Source: an uncultured Burkholderiales bacterium (GTDB lineage: Bacteria > Pseudomonadota > Gammaproteobacteria > Burkholderiales > Burkholderiaceae_C). Taken from it: a stretch of 52,575 nt of DNA. Positions 1-9,398 of the stretch are shown here, in pieces. Below the pieces are notes generated by a model. The model was not told where the DNA came from, searched no databases, and worked only from the letters and a program-made list of their open reading frames with translations. The position numbers and the translations under genes are program-made. The stretch covers positions 1-52,575 of the forward strand of contig CAIMVC010000170.1 of the NCBI GenBank assembly GCA_903844825.1. Direction: 5' to 3'. Position 1 is the first letter of the stretch; the number at the start of each line of letters is the position of its first letter.

Positions 1-16
1 CAGGTGAGCGAGGGCG

Positions 17-595
17 TCAGGCCTTTGTCCTCCTGGGGTCGACCCAGTTGATGAACTGGGGGTAGTGGTCCCGAATCAGGGGGCCGTCGAACGCCCAGGT
101 GGTGCATTTGCCCATGTGCAGCGGCGGCGTCAGTTTTGAGGTCGGCGCCGATTGTCCGGCCACTTGCGCCAGGTAGACCGGCACGGTCTGGTACGCGGCG
201 GTGGCGACGTTAAACAGCAGCTCGCGCAGATGCGCGCACGACGCGGTGCCGCCCAGATGTGTATCGATGGACCGGCGCCAGCCCGGTCCCAGTGTGGCGC
301 CAATCAAGCCGCGCAAGGGCGCCAGCGCGGGCTGGCAGGCGACAAACGGTACGCTGGACATCTGCGCTGCGATGTCCTTGACCTCCAGCGCGTCGTTGAC
401 CGTCACGCGCACGCGGATATCGTGAATCGGCGTCTCGGGTGCCATGCTGCCCTTCTCGAGAGCCTGGGAGGTGTAGGTGCGTGTATCCAGCAAATCGCCT
501 TCGATGTCCCAGTCACCGTCCTCCCGTTGAAAACCGCGAAAAGTGATGCGACGTGTATGAAGCTGCCTGCGCGGCGCGGCGGGTGGTAAAGGCAC
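17..595 (-). CDS. DUF2889 domain protein
   Basis: The 192-residue protein matches the DUF2889 family pattern as I know it: an N-terminal LHTRRI segment, then REDGDWDIEG, a central HDIRVRVTV strand and a C-terminal GCTHL-like stretch that reads SCAHLRELL. The function of this family is not established. The start is a GTG at 593-595, supported by a GGAGA ribosome-binding site about 7 nt upstream; no ATG lies near the conserved N-terminus. It follows the IclR gene on the same strand after a gap of about 110 bp and could be co-transcribed with it. Homologues are often found beside aromatic or ketone catabolic genes, but nothing in the sequence gives a reaction. The family call is fairly sure; the role is unknown. 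Confidence 0.75.
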   Translation of the reverse strand: MPLPPAAPRRQLHTRRITFRGFQREDGDWDIEGDLLDTRTYTSQALEKGSMAPETPIHDIRVRVTVNDALEVKDIAAQMSSVPFVACQPALAPLRGLIGATLGPGWRRSIDTHLGGTASCAHLRELLFNVATAAYQTVPVYLAQVAGQSAPTSKLTPPLHMGKCTTWAFDGPLIRDHYPQFINWVDPRRTKA

Positions 596-706
596 GGTCT
601 TCTCCGAAAGTCGGCTGCAAAAAATAGCGAGCTTATCGACTGATTGTTACGCATCCTCAGTCCTGGGGCGCAGGCTTGGCTGCTTAGCCTCAATCCGGGT
701 TGAGGC

Positions 707-1462
707 TTAGACCTTGTCGGTGGCGCGGCCGAGTTGTCGCTCAATTTGTTTGGCGCATTCGCGCGCCGAGTCGAGCAGCTTGCGCTCGTGAGGACGGGTG
801 GCACGTTTGCCGACCACCGACACATGGATGGCGGCGGCCAGATGCCCCGAGCCGTCGAGGATGGGCACGGCATAGCCGACGATGCCGTCGACCGACTCTT
901 CGTCGCTCTTGGCATAGCCTTGCGTGCGGATGCGCTCGTACTCGCTTTGCAACTCGACCGGATCGGTGATGGTGGCCGCCGTCAGCTTGGGCAGGCGGCC
1001 GGCCAGCGCCATGTCACCGAGCTTGGCGTCGTGCGCTGCGAACAGTTTGCCGGTAGCCGTGCAATGCAAAAACAGCGACTCCCCCAGCCGGATGTCCAGC
1101 GAGATGCGCTGGGTGCCCAGGCAGCGGTCAGCGTAGATCACGCGCTTGCCCACCTGCATGGCCAGGTACACGTCGTCACCGATGTCCTTGGCCAGGTCCT
1201 GCAGGTAGCGCCGCGCAATGGCGCGGATGTCGAGCGACTGCAGCGTTTGCAAGGCCAGCGCCACCGTACGCGGACCCACTGAGTAGCGCAAGTCGTCGGT
1301 GACGGTGGCCACTTCGGCGCTGACCATGGTTTGCAGCATGTTGTGCACGCTGCTCACCGGCAGGCCCAAAGCGTCCTTGATCTCGGTCAAGCGCAGGCCT
1401 TCCTTGCGCTGCACCAGCAGGTTCAGGACGTCGAAAGTGCGCAGGTAGCGGTCTGGACTCAT
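707..1462 (-). CDS. IclR family transcriptional regulator
   Basis: The protein has 251 residues, the usual IclR length. An N-terminal winged helix-turn-helix (about residues 1-65, with LTEIKDALGLPVSSVHNMLQ as the recognition region) is followed by an effector-binding domain. That domain shows the typical HCTATGKLFAA segment and a late GIVGYAVPILDGSGHLAAAI strand-turn. It lies downstream of the LLM monooxygenase on the same strand, after 172 bp that may hold its own promoter. IclR proteins such as PcaU and PobR control catabolic operons and bind short inverted repeats. It is the only complete IclR protein in the window, so it is the best candidate for the TTCGA-N4-TCGAA sites found upstream of 9280, 12919, 13243 and 24844. 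That link is inference. Confidence 0.93.
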   Translation of the reverse strand: MSPDRYLRTFDVLNLLVQRKEGLRLTEIKDALGLPVSSVHNMLQTMVSAEVATVTDDLRYSVGPRTVALALQTLQSLDIRAIARRYLQDLAKDIGDDVYLAMQVGKRVIYADRCLGTQRISLDIRLGESLFLHCTATGKLFAAHDAKLGDMALAGRLPKLTAATITDPVELQSEYERIRTQGYAKSDEESVDGIVGYAVPILDGSGHLAAAIHVSVVGKRATRPHERKLLDSARECAKQIERQLGRATDKV

Positions 1463-1634
1463 ATCAACTTAAAACCTCAGCCAGGTCGGCTTGTCGGGGA
1501 ACTGTCGAATGCTTCGCAGGGAAGGCGTGGGTCGCCGAGCTTGAAGGTCCATGACGGCAGTGCCGGGTCATGCGCTCAGCTGGCAAAAAAATTCTAACAG
1601 CTGCCCATCGCGTGGCTCGCGCAGCTCAGTCATC

Positions 1635-2711
1635 TCAAGCGTTCATCAGGGGCAATACTTTTTCGGCCATCAAGGTCATGGAGCCACGCGCCAGGCTGCG
1701 GTCTTTCCAGTCCACGCCCGCATACAGCAAGGTGCCGAACTCGCCGGTTTCCTCCTTGAGCGCGTGCAACTGGTCAGCTACCCTGGCGGGCGAGCCGTGA
1801 ATCACCAGTTTGGCCATGACTTGCTCGAGCGTGACGCTGTCGTCGGGCTGCTTGAAGTCGGTCTTGAAAACGCCCAGCGCGCCGCGCCGCTTGAGCTTGG
1901 AAAACAGCGTGCGGTAGTAGTAGTAGTAAGGGCCATCGGTGCCCAACGCGTAGGCCGCTGCCGTGGCGTCGTCCTCGGCCACAAACACGGTCTTTGCCAC
2001 GCGCCAGTTGGCCGTGTCGGCCGGGCGCCCGATGCGCTCGCAGCCCTCGACATACTTGGCCCAATGCGTCTTGACCCACTGCGGCAACAAGAAGTTGGCC
2101 GAGATCGGGTCCCAGCCGCGCGCGGCCGCCTCGGTGATGCCTGGAGAAAAAGGGGCTACCGCCGTGACCACGATCGGCGGGTGGGGGCGCTGCAGTGGCT
2201 TGGGGATGGTGCCCATGCCGGTCTCGGGAATATGGGTGCGCTCGGTGCTGATGTTCCAGAACTGCCCCTTGATGTTGTAGGGCGGCTCGCTGCTCCACAG
2301 GGCCAGAACGTGGTTGATGCACTCCAGGAACATGGCCGGCCGCGCCATGTCCATGTTGCCCAGCACTTCGGCGTCCGACGGCAGGGCGCCAGGGCTGATG
2401 CCCAGGATGAAACGACCGCCCAGCAGGTGGTCCAGCATGGCAATGTTGGCAGCGATCGTGGCCGGGTGCTGGTTGGGCATATTGGTCGTGCCCGTGCCCA
2501 GTCGGATGGTCTTGGTGGCGTCGACCAGCGTCGCCAGGAACAAGGCCGCGGAGGTGATGTTTTCTTCCGGGTCGGTGGCATGCTCGCCCACGTAGCCCTC
2601 GACAAAGCCCAACGCGTCAGCCAGCACAAAGGCTTCGCGGTCCTCCCGCAGGCACTGCTGCCAGTCTTTGCCAATGGGGTGCATGGGCATGGTGAAAAAG
2701 CCGAGTTTCAT
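1635..2711 (-). CDS. LLM-class flavin-dependent monooxygenase (limonene monooxygenase/luciferase-like)
   Basis: This 358-residue protein has the bacterial-luciferase-like TIM-barrel. The N-terminus MKLGFFTMPMHP is the conserved first strand, and GYVGEHATDP and IRLGTGTTNMPNQHP match the LLM core. Such enzymes use reduced FMN and oxygen to hydroxylate, epoxidise or Baeyer-Villiger oxidise their substrates. The ORF track begins 42 codons upstream, but those codons overlap the monooxygenase gene behind it and look non-homologous, so I choose the ATG at 2711. It is the last enzyme gene of the transporter and Baeyer-Villiger operon, 22 bp after its neighbour. A run of five tyrosines near residue 240 is encoded by a TAC/TAT repeat. 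It would need a flavin reductase; the only one seen is at 35955-37052. The substrate cannot be read from sequence. Confidence 0.88.
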   Translation of the reverse strand: MKLGFFTMPMHPIGKDWQQCLREDREAFVLADALGFVEGYVGEHATDPEENITSAALFLATLVDATKTIRLGTGTTNMPNQHPATIAANIAMLDHLLGGRFILGISPGALPSDAEVLGNMDMARPAMFLECINHVLALWSSEPPYNIKGQFWNISTERTHIPETGMGTIPKPLQRPHPPIVVTAVAPFSPGITEAAARGWDPISANFLLPQWVKTHWAKYVEGCERIGRPADTANWRVAKTVFVAEDDATAAAYALGTDGPYYYYYRTLFSKLKRRGALGVFKTDFKQPDDSVTLEQVMAKLVIHGSPARVADQLHALKEETGEFGTLLYAGVDWKDRSLARGSMTLMAEKVLPLMNA

Positions 2712-2733
2712 GGTGTTTTTCCTTGTCAAGTCT

Positions 2734-4368
2734 TCAAAATTTGTGGCTGCTCGCGGTCGCGGCCGGACCGGTGCCGAGCACGAAACCGGCATAGCCCTGG
2801 TCGGCGACGTCCTGGCATTCCTGGCGATACACACCAATCCGGGCCACGTAAGGCATGAACACGCGAGGTTTGCCCGGGATGTTGGCGCCTAGAAACCAGG
2901 AGTTGGCCTGTGGCAGCAAGGTCCGGTTGGCAGCCTCGTTGACATGCTCGACCCAGCGGTCTTCGGCCTCGCGGCTGGCCTGCATGCGCGTCATACCCCG
3001 CTGGCGCAGGTACGCCAGCGCATCGCTGATCCAGGCCACATGGTGCTCAATGCCCACGACCATATTGACCAGCACCGACGGACTGCCGGCACCGGTGATG
3101 ATGAACATATTGGGAAAGCCCTGCGTCATCAGGCCCAGGTAGGTGCGAGGCCCGTTGGCCCATTTCTCCTGCAGTGACTGACCGTCAACGCCGTGAATGT
3201 CGATGTTGAGCACCGCGCCGGTGAGGGCGTCATAGCCGGTAGCGCAGACCAGCGCGTCGAGTTCGTGCAGGCCTTCGCTGGTGAGCACGCCAGCGGCCTG
3301 CACTTGGCGGATGGGCGTTTTTTTCAGGTCCACCAAACGGACATTGGCCCGGTTGTAGGTTTCAAAGTAGCCGGTGTCCACGCAAATGCGTTTGGTGCCC
3401 AGCGGGTGGTCGTTCGGGCACAGCGACTCGGCCACCGCAGGGTCTTTGACGATGCTGCGGATCTTGGCGCGAACAAAGTCGGCAATCGTCTCGTTGGACT
3501 GCGGGTTGACCATCAGGTCGTTGAAGGCGTGAATGAAGTTGACCCCGCCCTTTTGCCAGCGCCTTTCGTACTCGGCCTGACGCGCTGACGCGCTGGTTTG
3601 TGCGGCCGCCTTGTCGCTGAACTCGTAGAGCGTGCCAAGCTGGCGGGCGCGCTCGCGGTGCAAGGCATAGTCTTGTTTCCAGGCTTGCTGCTCTGCGTCA
3701 TGCAGCGGGCCGTTGTGGGCCGGGATCACAAAATTGGCGGTGCGCTGAAAGACCACCAACTGCGCGGCTTGTGCGGCAATCGCCGGGATGGCCTGGATGC
3801 CTGATGAGCCGGTGCCAATCACGCCGACGCGCTGGCCGCTGAAGTCGACGCCTTCGTGCGGCCAGGCGCCCGTGTGGTGGACCTTGCCCTTGAAGCCGTC
3901 GATACCCGGGATGTCGGGCAGCCGCGGAATCGACAGCGCGCCGGTGGCCATCACACAAAACCGCGCGCTGATATGCAGGCCGGTGTCGGTGTCGAGCAGC
4001 CACTGGTCCTGCGTCTCGTCGAAGCAGGCGCGCAGCACCCGGGTGTTGAAACTGATGTCGCGGCGCAGGTCAAAGCGATCGGCCACGTGCTCGATATAGC
4101 GCAGGATTTCAGGCTGCGCCGCGTAGCGCTCGGTCCACACCCATTGCTGTTCGAGCTCCGACGAAAAAGAGTAGGAGTACTGCAGGCTCTCCACGTCGCA
4201 ACGCGCACCCGGGTAGCGGTTCCAGTACCAGACGCCACCGACATCGCCCGCGGCCTCAATCACACGCACCTTGTAGCCGCGGCTGCGCAGCTGGTGCAGC
4301 ATATGCAGTCCGGCAAAGCCGGCACCGATGATCAGGACGTCGTTGGCAGGCGAGGTTGGCGCAGTCAT
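2734..4368 (-). CDS. Baeyer-Villiger monooxygenase (class B flavoprotein)
   Basis: The 544-residue protein carries the Baeyer-Villiger fingerprint FKGKVHHTGAWP at residues 159-170 between two Rossmann motifs: GAGFAG at 15-20 for FAD and GTGSSG at 185-190 for NADPH. The YWNRYPGARCDVES segment is typical of the cyclohexanone and phenylacetone monooxygenase group. It should insert oxygen next to a ketone carbonyl, giving an ester or lactone. It lies 22 bp before the LLM gene and 101 bp after livG, so it is likely in the transporter operon. The second copy at 10251-11894 has the same length and architecture but differs widely in sequence, so the pair are divergent paralogues, not a recent duplication. 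The class is secure; the substrate is unknown. Confidence 0.95.
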   Translation of the reverse strand: MTAPTSPANDVLIIGAGFAGLHMLHQLRSRGYKVRVIEAAGDVGGVWYWNRYPGARCDVESLQYSYSFSSELEQQWVWTERYAAQPEILRYIEHVADRFDLRRDISFNTRVLRACFDETQDQWLLDTDTGLHISARFCVMATGALSIPRLPDIPGIDGFKGKVHHTGAWPHEGVDFSGQRVGVIGTGSSGIQAIPAIAAQAAQLVVFQRTANFVIPAHNGPLHDAEQQAWKQDYALHRERARQLGTLYEFSDKAAAQTSASARQAEYERRWQKGGVNFIHAFNDLMVNPQSNETIADFVRAKIRSIVKDPAVAESLCPNDHPLGTKRICVDTGYFETYNRANVRLVDLKKTPIRQVQAAGVLTSEGLHELDALVCATGYDALTGAVLNIDIHGVDGQSLQEKWANGPRTYLGLMTQGFPNMFIITGAGSPSVLVNMVVGIEHHVAWISDALAYLRQRGMTRMQASREAEDRWVEHVNEAANRTLLPQANSWFLGANIPGKPRVFMPYVARIGVYRQECQDVADQGYAGFVLGTGPAATASSHKF

Positions 4369-4469
4369 GGTGTGGCGTCGTGGTTCAGGCGGTCTTGGCG
4401 GTTGCTGGTCAGAATCTGGTCAGGGGTGACACGACGTTGCCAATAGAGGGTGAAGTTAGGCAGCGCCGC

Positions 4470-5240
4470 TTAGTCGTGCGCGGTGCCCAGATAAGCGGCG
4501 ATCACCGCCTCGTTGCTTTGCACCTCTGCGGGCGTTCCCTCGGCGATCTTGCGACCGAAGTCGAGCACGACGATCTTGTCGGAGATGTCCATGATCACCG
4601 GGATGTCATGCTCCACGATCAAAAAGCTCATGCCGAATTTGTCCTGCACCCGCTTGATCAGGGCCGTCATGGCGGACTTCTCGGGCGCGCTCATGCCCGC
4701 CATCGGCTCGTCCAGCAGCACCAGACGCGCCTTTTGCATCAAGGCCCGGGCAAACTCGACCTGCTTTTGCCGGCCATAGGACATTTCGCCGGGCATCAGA
4801 TGAGCGGTCTCGGGCATGCCCAGAAATTCCAGCACCTCGGTCGCCGCAGCGACGGCTTCGCGTTGTTCGGCGCGGGCGCGCGGCGTTAAAAATGCGCCTT
4901 GCAGCAGACCCGAACTGCCCTGGCGATAGGCGCCCACCAGCAGGTTCTCCAGCACGCTCAAGCCGCCAAACAGCGCCAGGTTTTGAAAGGTCCGGGCAAT
5001 GCCATGACGCGAGACCAGATGGGCCGCCTGACCGGTGATGTCGGCGCCGTCAAAGCTGACCCGGCCGTCGGTCGGCGTGTACATGCCGGTGACGCAGTTA
5101 AACAGCGTGGTCTTGCCGGCGCCGTTGGGCCCGATCAGCGAGGTGATCGAGCCTTGCTCGAGCGTGAACGAGACGCTGTCCAGCGCGGTCAGGCCCTGAA
5201 ATCGCATTTGCAGCGCCGAAATGTCGAGCAAGGTGCTCAT
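4470..5240 (-). CDS. livG: Branched-chain-amino-acid-type ABC transporter ATPase, LivG-like
   Basis: This 256-residue ABC ATPase has Walker A GPNGAGKTT near residue 37, a LivG-type signature MSYGRQKQVEFARAL and Walker B LVLLDEPMAGM. It would sit on the cytoplasmic face of the LivHM permease and power uptake. Its ATG overlaps the livF stop in an ATGA junction, which indicates translational coupling. In catabolic clusters, Liv-type transporters often import aromatic or carboxylic compounds and not amino acids; the BVMO and LLM genes that follow support that reading here. The symbol reflects the subunit type and not proven leucine transport. Confidence 0.93.
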   Translation of the reverse strand: MSTLLDISALQMRFQGLTALDSVSFTLEQGSITSLIGPNGAGKTTLFNCVTGMYTPTDGRVSFDGADITGQAAHLVSRHGIARTFQNLALFGGLSVLENLLVGAYRQGSSGLLQGAFLTPRARAEQREAVAAATEVLEFLGMPETAHLMPGEMSYGRQKQVEFARALMQKARLVLLDEPMAGMSAPEKSAMTALIKRVQDKFGMSFLIVEHDIPVIMDISDKIVVLDFGRKIAEGTPAEVQSNEAVIAAYLGTAHD

Positions 5241-6004
5241 GGTTGTGGCTCCTGCGCGGGGGCTGTGGTGTTGCGCTTGGCGCCCAGGTAGGACTCTTTC
5301 ATGGCTTCGTTAGAGGCCACCTCCTGCGAGGGACCGGACAGCACGATGCGACCGCGGTCAAGGATGTAGGCGGTCGCCGCAAACTCCAGTGCCAGACGGG
5401 CGTTTTGCTCGACGATCAGCATCGAGGTGCCCAAGGTCTGGCCGACCACCCGCAACTGCTTGTAGATGGACTCGACGATCAGCGGCGCCAGGCCCAGCGA
5501 GAGTTCGTCCACCAGCAGCAGGCTGGGTCGGCCCACCAGTGCGCGGCCCAGGGCCAGCATTTGCTGCTCGCCGCCAGAGAGCCAGCCGGCCGCCTGCTGA
5601 CGCCGCTCCAGCAGGCGCGGGAACAAGGTATACACCGCGTCCAGCCGCTCCTGCAAGGTGGCGCGCGGCAAGATGGCGGCGCCCACATGCAGATTTTCTT
5701 CAACGCTCAACTGCTTGAACACCAGGCGCCCCTCCGGCACCAGACCCATGCCCAGGCGAATCAAGCGGTGCGAAGGCTGGCCCAGCACCGACTGGCCATC
5801 GAAGCTGACGCTGCCCTGCGTGATCCGGCCGTGGTGCAGGTCGAGCAAGCCGGTGACGGCGCGAATCAAGGTGGTTTTGCCGGCGCCGTTGGCACCCAGC
5901 AGGGCCACGATGCTGCCTTTGGGCACCGCCAGGCTGACGTCATCCAGAGCCAGCCCCTTGCGGGCGTAGCCGGCCGACAGGCCTTTGACCTCGAGCATGT
6001 TCAT
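5237..6004 (-). CDS. livF: Branched-chain-amino-acid-type ABC transporter ATPase, LivF-like
   Basis: This second ABC ATPase of about 255 residues has Walker A GANGAGKTT, signature LSGGEQQMLALGRAL and Walker B LLLVDELSLGLAP. LivF proteins usually read DEPSLGL, so the proline after the catalytic glutamate is replaced by leucine. The glutamate itself remains, so activity should be kept. The ORF track starts at 6019, but the ATG at 6004 overlaps the livM TGA in an ATGA junction, the same coupling seen at the livF/livG border. An ATG at 5998 is also possible. It partners LivG in energising LivHM. Confidence 0.92.
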   Translation of the reverse strand: MNMLEVKGLSAGYARKGLALDDVSLAVPKGSIVALLGANGAGKTTLIRAVTGLLDLHHGRITQGSVSFDGQSVLGQPSHRLIRLGMGLVPEGRLVFKQLSVEENLHVGAAILPRATLQERLDAVYTLFPRLLERRQQAAGWLSGGEQQMLALGRALVGRPSLLLVDELSLGLAPLIVESIYKQLRVVGQTLGTSMLIVEQNARLALEFAATAYILDRGRIVLSGPSQEVASNEAMKESYLGAKRNTTAPAQEPQP

Positions 6005-7089
6005 GATTGACCTCGCCATGCAGCCAGACGGTTGCGCAGCTGGCGACCCATGCCGGCGATACCGCCAGGCGCAAAAATCAGCAGCAAGATCACCAGCATG
6101 CCAAAGATCAGCTGCACCAGCTGCGCCTTGTGGTCCACCAGGATGCTACGTACCAGGCCGGTGGAGTCGCTGGCTTGCGACGCGAAGCCGGTGATGACCG
6201 AGGGCAGCAGCAACCACAGCGCCGCACCGATCAGCGAGCCCGGCAACGAGCCCATGCCGCCAATGATGATCATGGCGATGAACTGGATCGCAAAGCTGAT
6301 ATTGAAGGCCTCGGAGGTGACGTTGGTCAGGTAATAGGCGTACAAAGCACCCGCCATGGCAGCAATCGCCGAGCTGAACGAAAAAGCCTTCAGGCGCAGG
6401 ATGCGCACGTCAACGCCCACCGAGGTGGTGGCCAGTTCGTGGTCGCGCATGGCCATCATGGCGCGCCCTTCACGCGAGCGCAAGGTGTTGCGCAGGGCCA
6501 GGTAGATCAGGGCCACCAGCGGCAGCAGGAAAAAATACCAGCGCGTCGGCGTGCTCAGCTCAAAAGCCCCCAGCGTCGCTGCCTTGTAAGGCACGCCCAC
6601 CACGTCGAAAAATTTGAACTGGTATTCGAGAAACAAAAACACCACGATGTAGTGCACCGCAAAGGTCGACAGCACAAAGTACAGGCCGCGCACCCGCAGC
6701 GACGGCAGACCGGCCAGCACCCCGGCGACGGCGCCCGCCAGGCCTGCCGACAGCAGCACCAGCGGAAACGGCCAGCCCCACTGCGAGCCGGTGATGGCCG
6801 CCGTCATCGCGCCGACTGCATAAAACGCGGCATGGCCGATCGAGATCAGGCCGGCGCAACCGGTCAGGTAGTTCAGCGACATGGCGCCCAGCATGGCGAT
6901 CAACATCAGGTTGACCTGCGTCAGCCCCAGATTGAGCAGTTGCATGTTGGACAGCGGGATGCCGAAAATGGCGCGCTCTGTGAGCACCGTGGGCACATAG
7001 GCCAGCACGGCGACGGCGGCAATCAGCCAGAGCCAGCGCATGGCGCCTGGGCCGGATTTGGCGGTGAGCGGTAGGGTGTTGGAGGTCAT
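6001..7089 (-). CDS. livM: ABC transporter permease, LivM-like
   Basis: The 362-residue hydrophobic protein has multiple membrane helices and the LivM-type segment GCAGLISIGHAAFYAVGAM followed by LPSLRVRGLYFVLSTFA. The EAA-like cytoplasmic loop REGRAMMAMRDHELATTSVGVD contacts the ATPase. It forms the transmembrane channel with LivH in the inner membrane. It lies 21 bp after livH and overlaps livF by 4 bp. The N-terminal 20 residues are polar and precede the first membrane helix near residue 22, as is usual for LivM. Confidence 0.93.
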   Translation of the reverse strand: MTSNTLPLTAKSGPGAMRWLWLIAAVAVLAYVPTVLTERAIFGIPLSNMQLLNLGLTQVNLMLIAMLGAMSLNYLTGCAGLISIGHAAFYAVGAMTAAITGSQWGWPFPLVLLSAGLAGAVAGVLAGLPSLRVRGLYFVLSTFAVHYIVVFLFLEYQFKFFDVVGVPYKAATLGAFELSTPTRWYFFLLPLVALIYLALRNTLRSREGRAMMAMRDHELATTSVGVDVRILRLKAFSFSSAIAAMAGALYAYYLTNVTSEAFNISFAIQFIAMIIIGGMGSLPGSLIGAALWLLLPSVITGFASQASDSTGLVRSILVDHKAQLVQLIFGMLVILLLIFAPGGIAGMGRQLRNRLAAWRGQS

Positions 7090-7110
7090 GGAAAAAACTT
7101 ATCCTGCAGT

Positions 7111-7977
7111 TCAGACGCGGCCGAGTTCGCGCTGGCCGAACAGGCCCCAGGGCCGAACCATCAGGATCAGCAGCAGCAGCCCGTAAATCATGATGTCGCT
7201 GGATTTTGGCGAAATATAAGTCGCCGCGAGTTGCTCGATCAGGCCCACCAGCAAGCCTCCGATGATGGCGCCCGGAATGCTCTGCATGCCGCCGATGACC
7301 ACGGCCGGCAAGGCCAGCAGACCGATGTTTTCGAGCTCGGTCGAGACGATCTGAAGCTGCCCCAGAAAGAGTCCGCCGATGGCCGCCAGCGTGGCACCAA
7401 TGGCCCAGGCCAGGCGGTTCATCACGTTGACGTTGACGCCCGAGACCACGGCGGCCTCGTGGCTGTCGGCCGTGGCCCGCATCAGCAGGCCGACCGACGT
7501 GAATTTGAAGAAGGCGCCAAAGCCCGCCATGCAGGCCCAGCTGACCAAGGCGGCGGTTAAATGCAGCTGGGAAATGCGCACATTGCCGATGATGAAAATG
7601 CCGCTTGGCAACGGTGTGGCCAGATTGCGCCCTTGCGGGCCATAAAACATTTCGATGGCCGCGCGCATCACGATGGACAGCGCAATCGTCAGCATGATCA
7701 CCGACAGCATGGGCCGGCCTGACAGCGGTTGAATCAGCAGCACGTGGATGACCACGCCCAGCAGGGCAGCAGCGGCCACGATGAACACCAGTGCCAGGGG
7801 AAATGGCAGCTTCAGCAAAGACAGCGCAGTCACGGCAAAAAATGCGCCGCTGACAACCAGCATGCCTTGGGCGAAATTAAAGACTTCGGTGGCTTTGAAG
7901 ACCACCGCAAAACCCAGGGCCACCAGCCCGTAAATGCTCCCCAGTGCGAGGCCGCTGAAAAGTACTTGTGCGAGCAT
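7111..7977 (-). CDS. livH: ABC transporter permease, LivH-like
   Basis: This 288-residue inner-membrane permease matches LivH. It starts with GLALGSIYGLVALGFAVVFKATEVFNFAQG and has the conserved cytoplasmic loop LLMRATADSHEAAVVSGVNV. About eight hydrophobic segments can be seen. It pairs with LivM and lies 55 bp downstream of the binding-protein gene on the same strand. The first helix begins almost at the initiator, which supports the ATG at 7977. Confidence 0.93.
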   Translation of the reverse strand: MLAQVLFSGLALGSIYGLVALGFAVVFKATEVFNFAQGMLVVSGAFFAVTALSLLKLPFPLALVFIVAAAALLGVVIHVLLIQPLSGRPMLSVIMLTIALSIVMRAAIEMFYGPQGRNLATPLPSGIFIIGNVRISQLHLTAALVSWACMAGFGAFFKFTSVGLLMRATADSHEAAVVSGVNVNVMNRLAWAIGATLAAIGGLFLGQLQIVSTELENIGLLALPAVVIGGMQSIPGAIIGGLLVGLIEQLAATYISPKSSDIMIYGLLLLILMVRPWGLFGQRELGRV

Positions 7978-8032
7978 GATGGACCTTGGGTTGTGTGTTT
8001 GTCTTACAAAGACTCAGACGGTCTGGTGGCGA

Positions 8033-9280
8033 TTACTTGGTGTATTTGGAGTAGTCGCTGTACTCGCCGTAAGGCTTGAACTTGCTGGTGGCGTAGTCGT
8101 AGCCAAACATCTTGAGCACGGCCGGCCCGGTATTGTTGTCCTTGGTGTAGCTAAACGGCGCGGCCAGGCCCTTGCTGTCAACCGTGAAGCCCTTGCCCAT
8201 GTACTCCACCAGTTTGGCCCGGGTTGGCGCAGGGCCAATCTTGGCCAGCGACTCGGCGGCCATCTGGGCGACGACCCAGCCGGCGACGTAGTTGATGTCT
8301 TCCTTCATCACGCCATGGTTCACTTTGTCGGCGAAAGCCGACAACTCCTTGTTGCCCGGCGTCTGGTCAGAGCCGCCCGGCGTGAAGCAGCTCACGAAGC
8401 TGTAATTGGCGCCGGCTTGCGGGCCCATGGCGCCAAACACCTGGGGCGAGCCGAGGTAGGAGATGCCGAAAGTTGGAATCTTCAGGCCGTACTGCGCCAT
8501 GGCCTTCATGGTCAGGATGGCGGTGTTGGACACGCCGTAGATGGTCACGATATCGGGTTTGGCCGCGATGATCTCGAGCACCTGGGGCGTCACGTCTGCG
8601 GCGGTGACCTTCATCGTCACCGAGACGGCGCTGCCGCCGAGCTTGGCGGCGACTTCAGAGACGAACTCGTGGTATTCCTTGCCGCCCGTGCTTTCGATGG
8701 CCACGGTCATGACCTTGGGCGCCTTGAGCTTGTTTATCTCGGCCACGTAACCGATGCCGGTTTGTGCCATGGCCTTGTAGCTGCAAAAGCCGTTGTAGAC
8801 CATGGGCGAGACCGGCTCGGACAGAGCCTTGGTGGGTGTGTAGGTGCCGACGATGGGCACCTTGCCGTTGCGAATGGTCTGTGCCAGGCCGACCTGCGAG
8901 GCCGAGGTACCCATGCCTGAAATGGCGATCACCGGTGTCTGGCCGGTCAACTTTTCAAAAGCGATTTTGTCGGTCGCTGCGTTGTAGCGGTTGTCTTCAG
9001 CCAGCACGTTGATCTTGCGGCCATGGATGCCGCCAGCCTCGTTGACCTTGCGCATGTAGTCCTGAAAACCATTGACCCAGATGCCCTGCGAGGCTGACGT
9101 GGGGCCGCTCATGTCCATCAGCAGACCCCAGTCAATGCGGTCCTTGTAGACGCCGTCGGCCGGGGCGTCTTGCGCGGCTGCGCCAAACGCCAGGGAACTC
9201 AGCGCCAAAGTGGCGGCGACTTGGCCCAATTTGAGCTGGGCTTGCCGCCTCTGGGGGGGAAATGCGTTTGCGAGGGTCAT
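8033..9280 (-). CDS. ABC transporter substrate-binding protein (LivJ/K-like, periplasmic)
   Basis: This protein has about 415 residues, with a signal peptide (hydrophobic core about residues 17-36, cleavage probably after AAA). A type I periplasmic binding domain follows, containing DRIDWGLLMDMSGPTS and VRKINVLAEDN-like stretches (GRKINVLAEDNRYN). The ORF track begins at 9445, but the ATG at 9280 has a strong AGGAG site 6 nt away and is followed directly by the signal peptide; the extra 55 upstream codons cover the operator region. This is the first gene of the transporter operon and would set its substrate range. It lies 123 bp from the nearest TTCGAA box, leaving room for a promoter. The ligand is unknown; the context suggests a ketone, an alcohol or a derived acid. 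Confidence 0.92.
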   Translation of the reverse strand: MTLANAFPPQRRQAQLKLGQVAATLALSSLAFGAAAQDAPADGVYKDRIDWGLLMDMSGPTSASQGIWVNGFQDYMRKVNEAGGIHGRKINVLAEDNRYNAATDKIAFEKLTGQTPVIAISGMGTSASQVGLAQTIRNGKVPIVGTYTPTKALSEPVSPMVYNGFCSYKAMAQTGIGYVAEINKLKAPKVMTVAIESTGGKEYHEFVSEVAAKLGGSAVSVTMKVTAADVTPQVLEIIAAKPDIVTIYGVSNTAILTMKAMAQYGLKIPTFGISYLGSPQVFGAMGPQAGANYSFVSCFTPGGSDQTPGNKELSAFADKVNHGVMKEDINYVAGWVVAQMAAESLAKIGPAPTRAKLVEYMGKGFTVDSKGLAAPFSYTKDNNTGPAVLKMFGYDYATSKFKPYGEYSDYSKYTK

Positions 9281-9398
9281 GATGTCTCCTTGATAGACCC
9301 GCCGTGTCGGGCGGGCTGTGGTTGAGGTGCAGGCTTGCACCGTTGAAATTGCCTGTGTCGGCATGGGGGTGAAAACAGCGTGTCGAGTTCGGTTTAAA

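Noticed and set aside
1915-1930. GTAGTAGTAGTAGTAA run in the LLM gene as a possible frameshift or microsatellite
   Set aside because: It encodes five tyrosines in frame and the protein continues with family homology on both sides, so there is no sign of a break.
1551-2858. A 435-codon plus-strand ORF opposite the LLM monooxygenase gene
   Set aside because: It is an antisense shadow in high-GC DNA. The minus-strand frame encodes a full LLM family protein, while the plus-strand product is Arg/Gly/His-rich with no recognisable motif. The same holds for 47766-49016 and 49989-51269.
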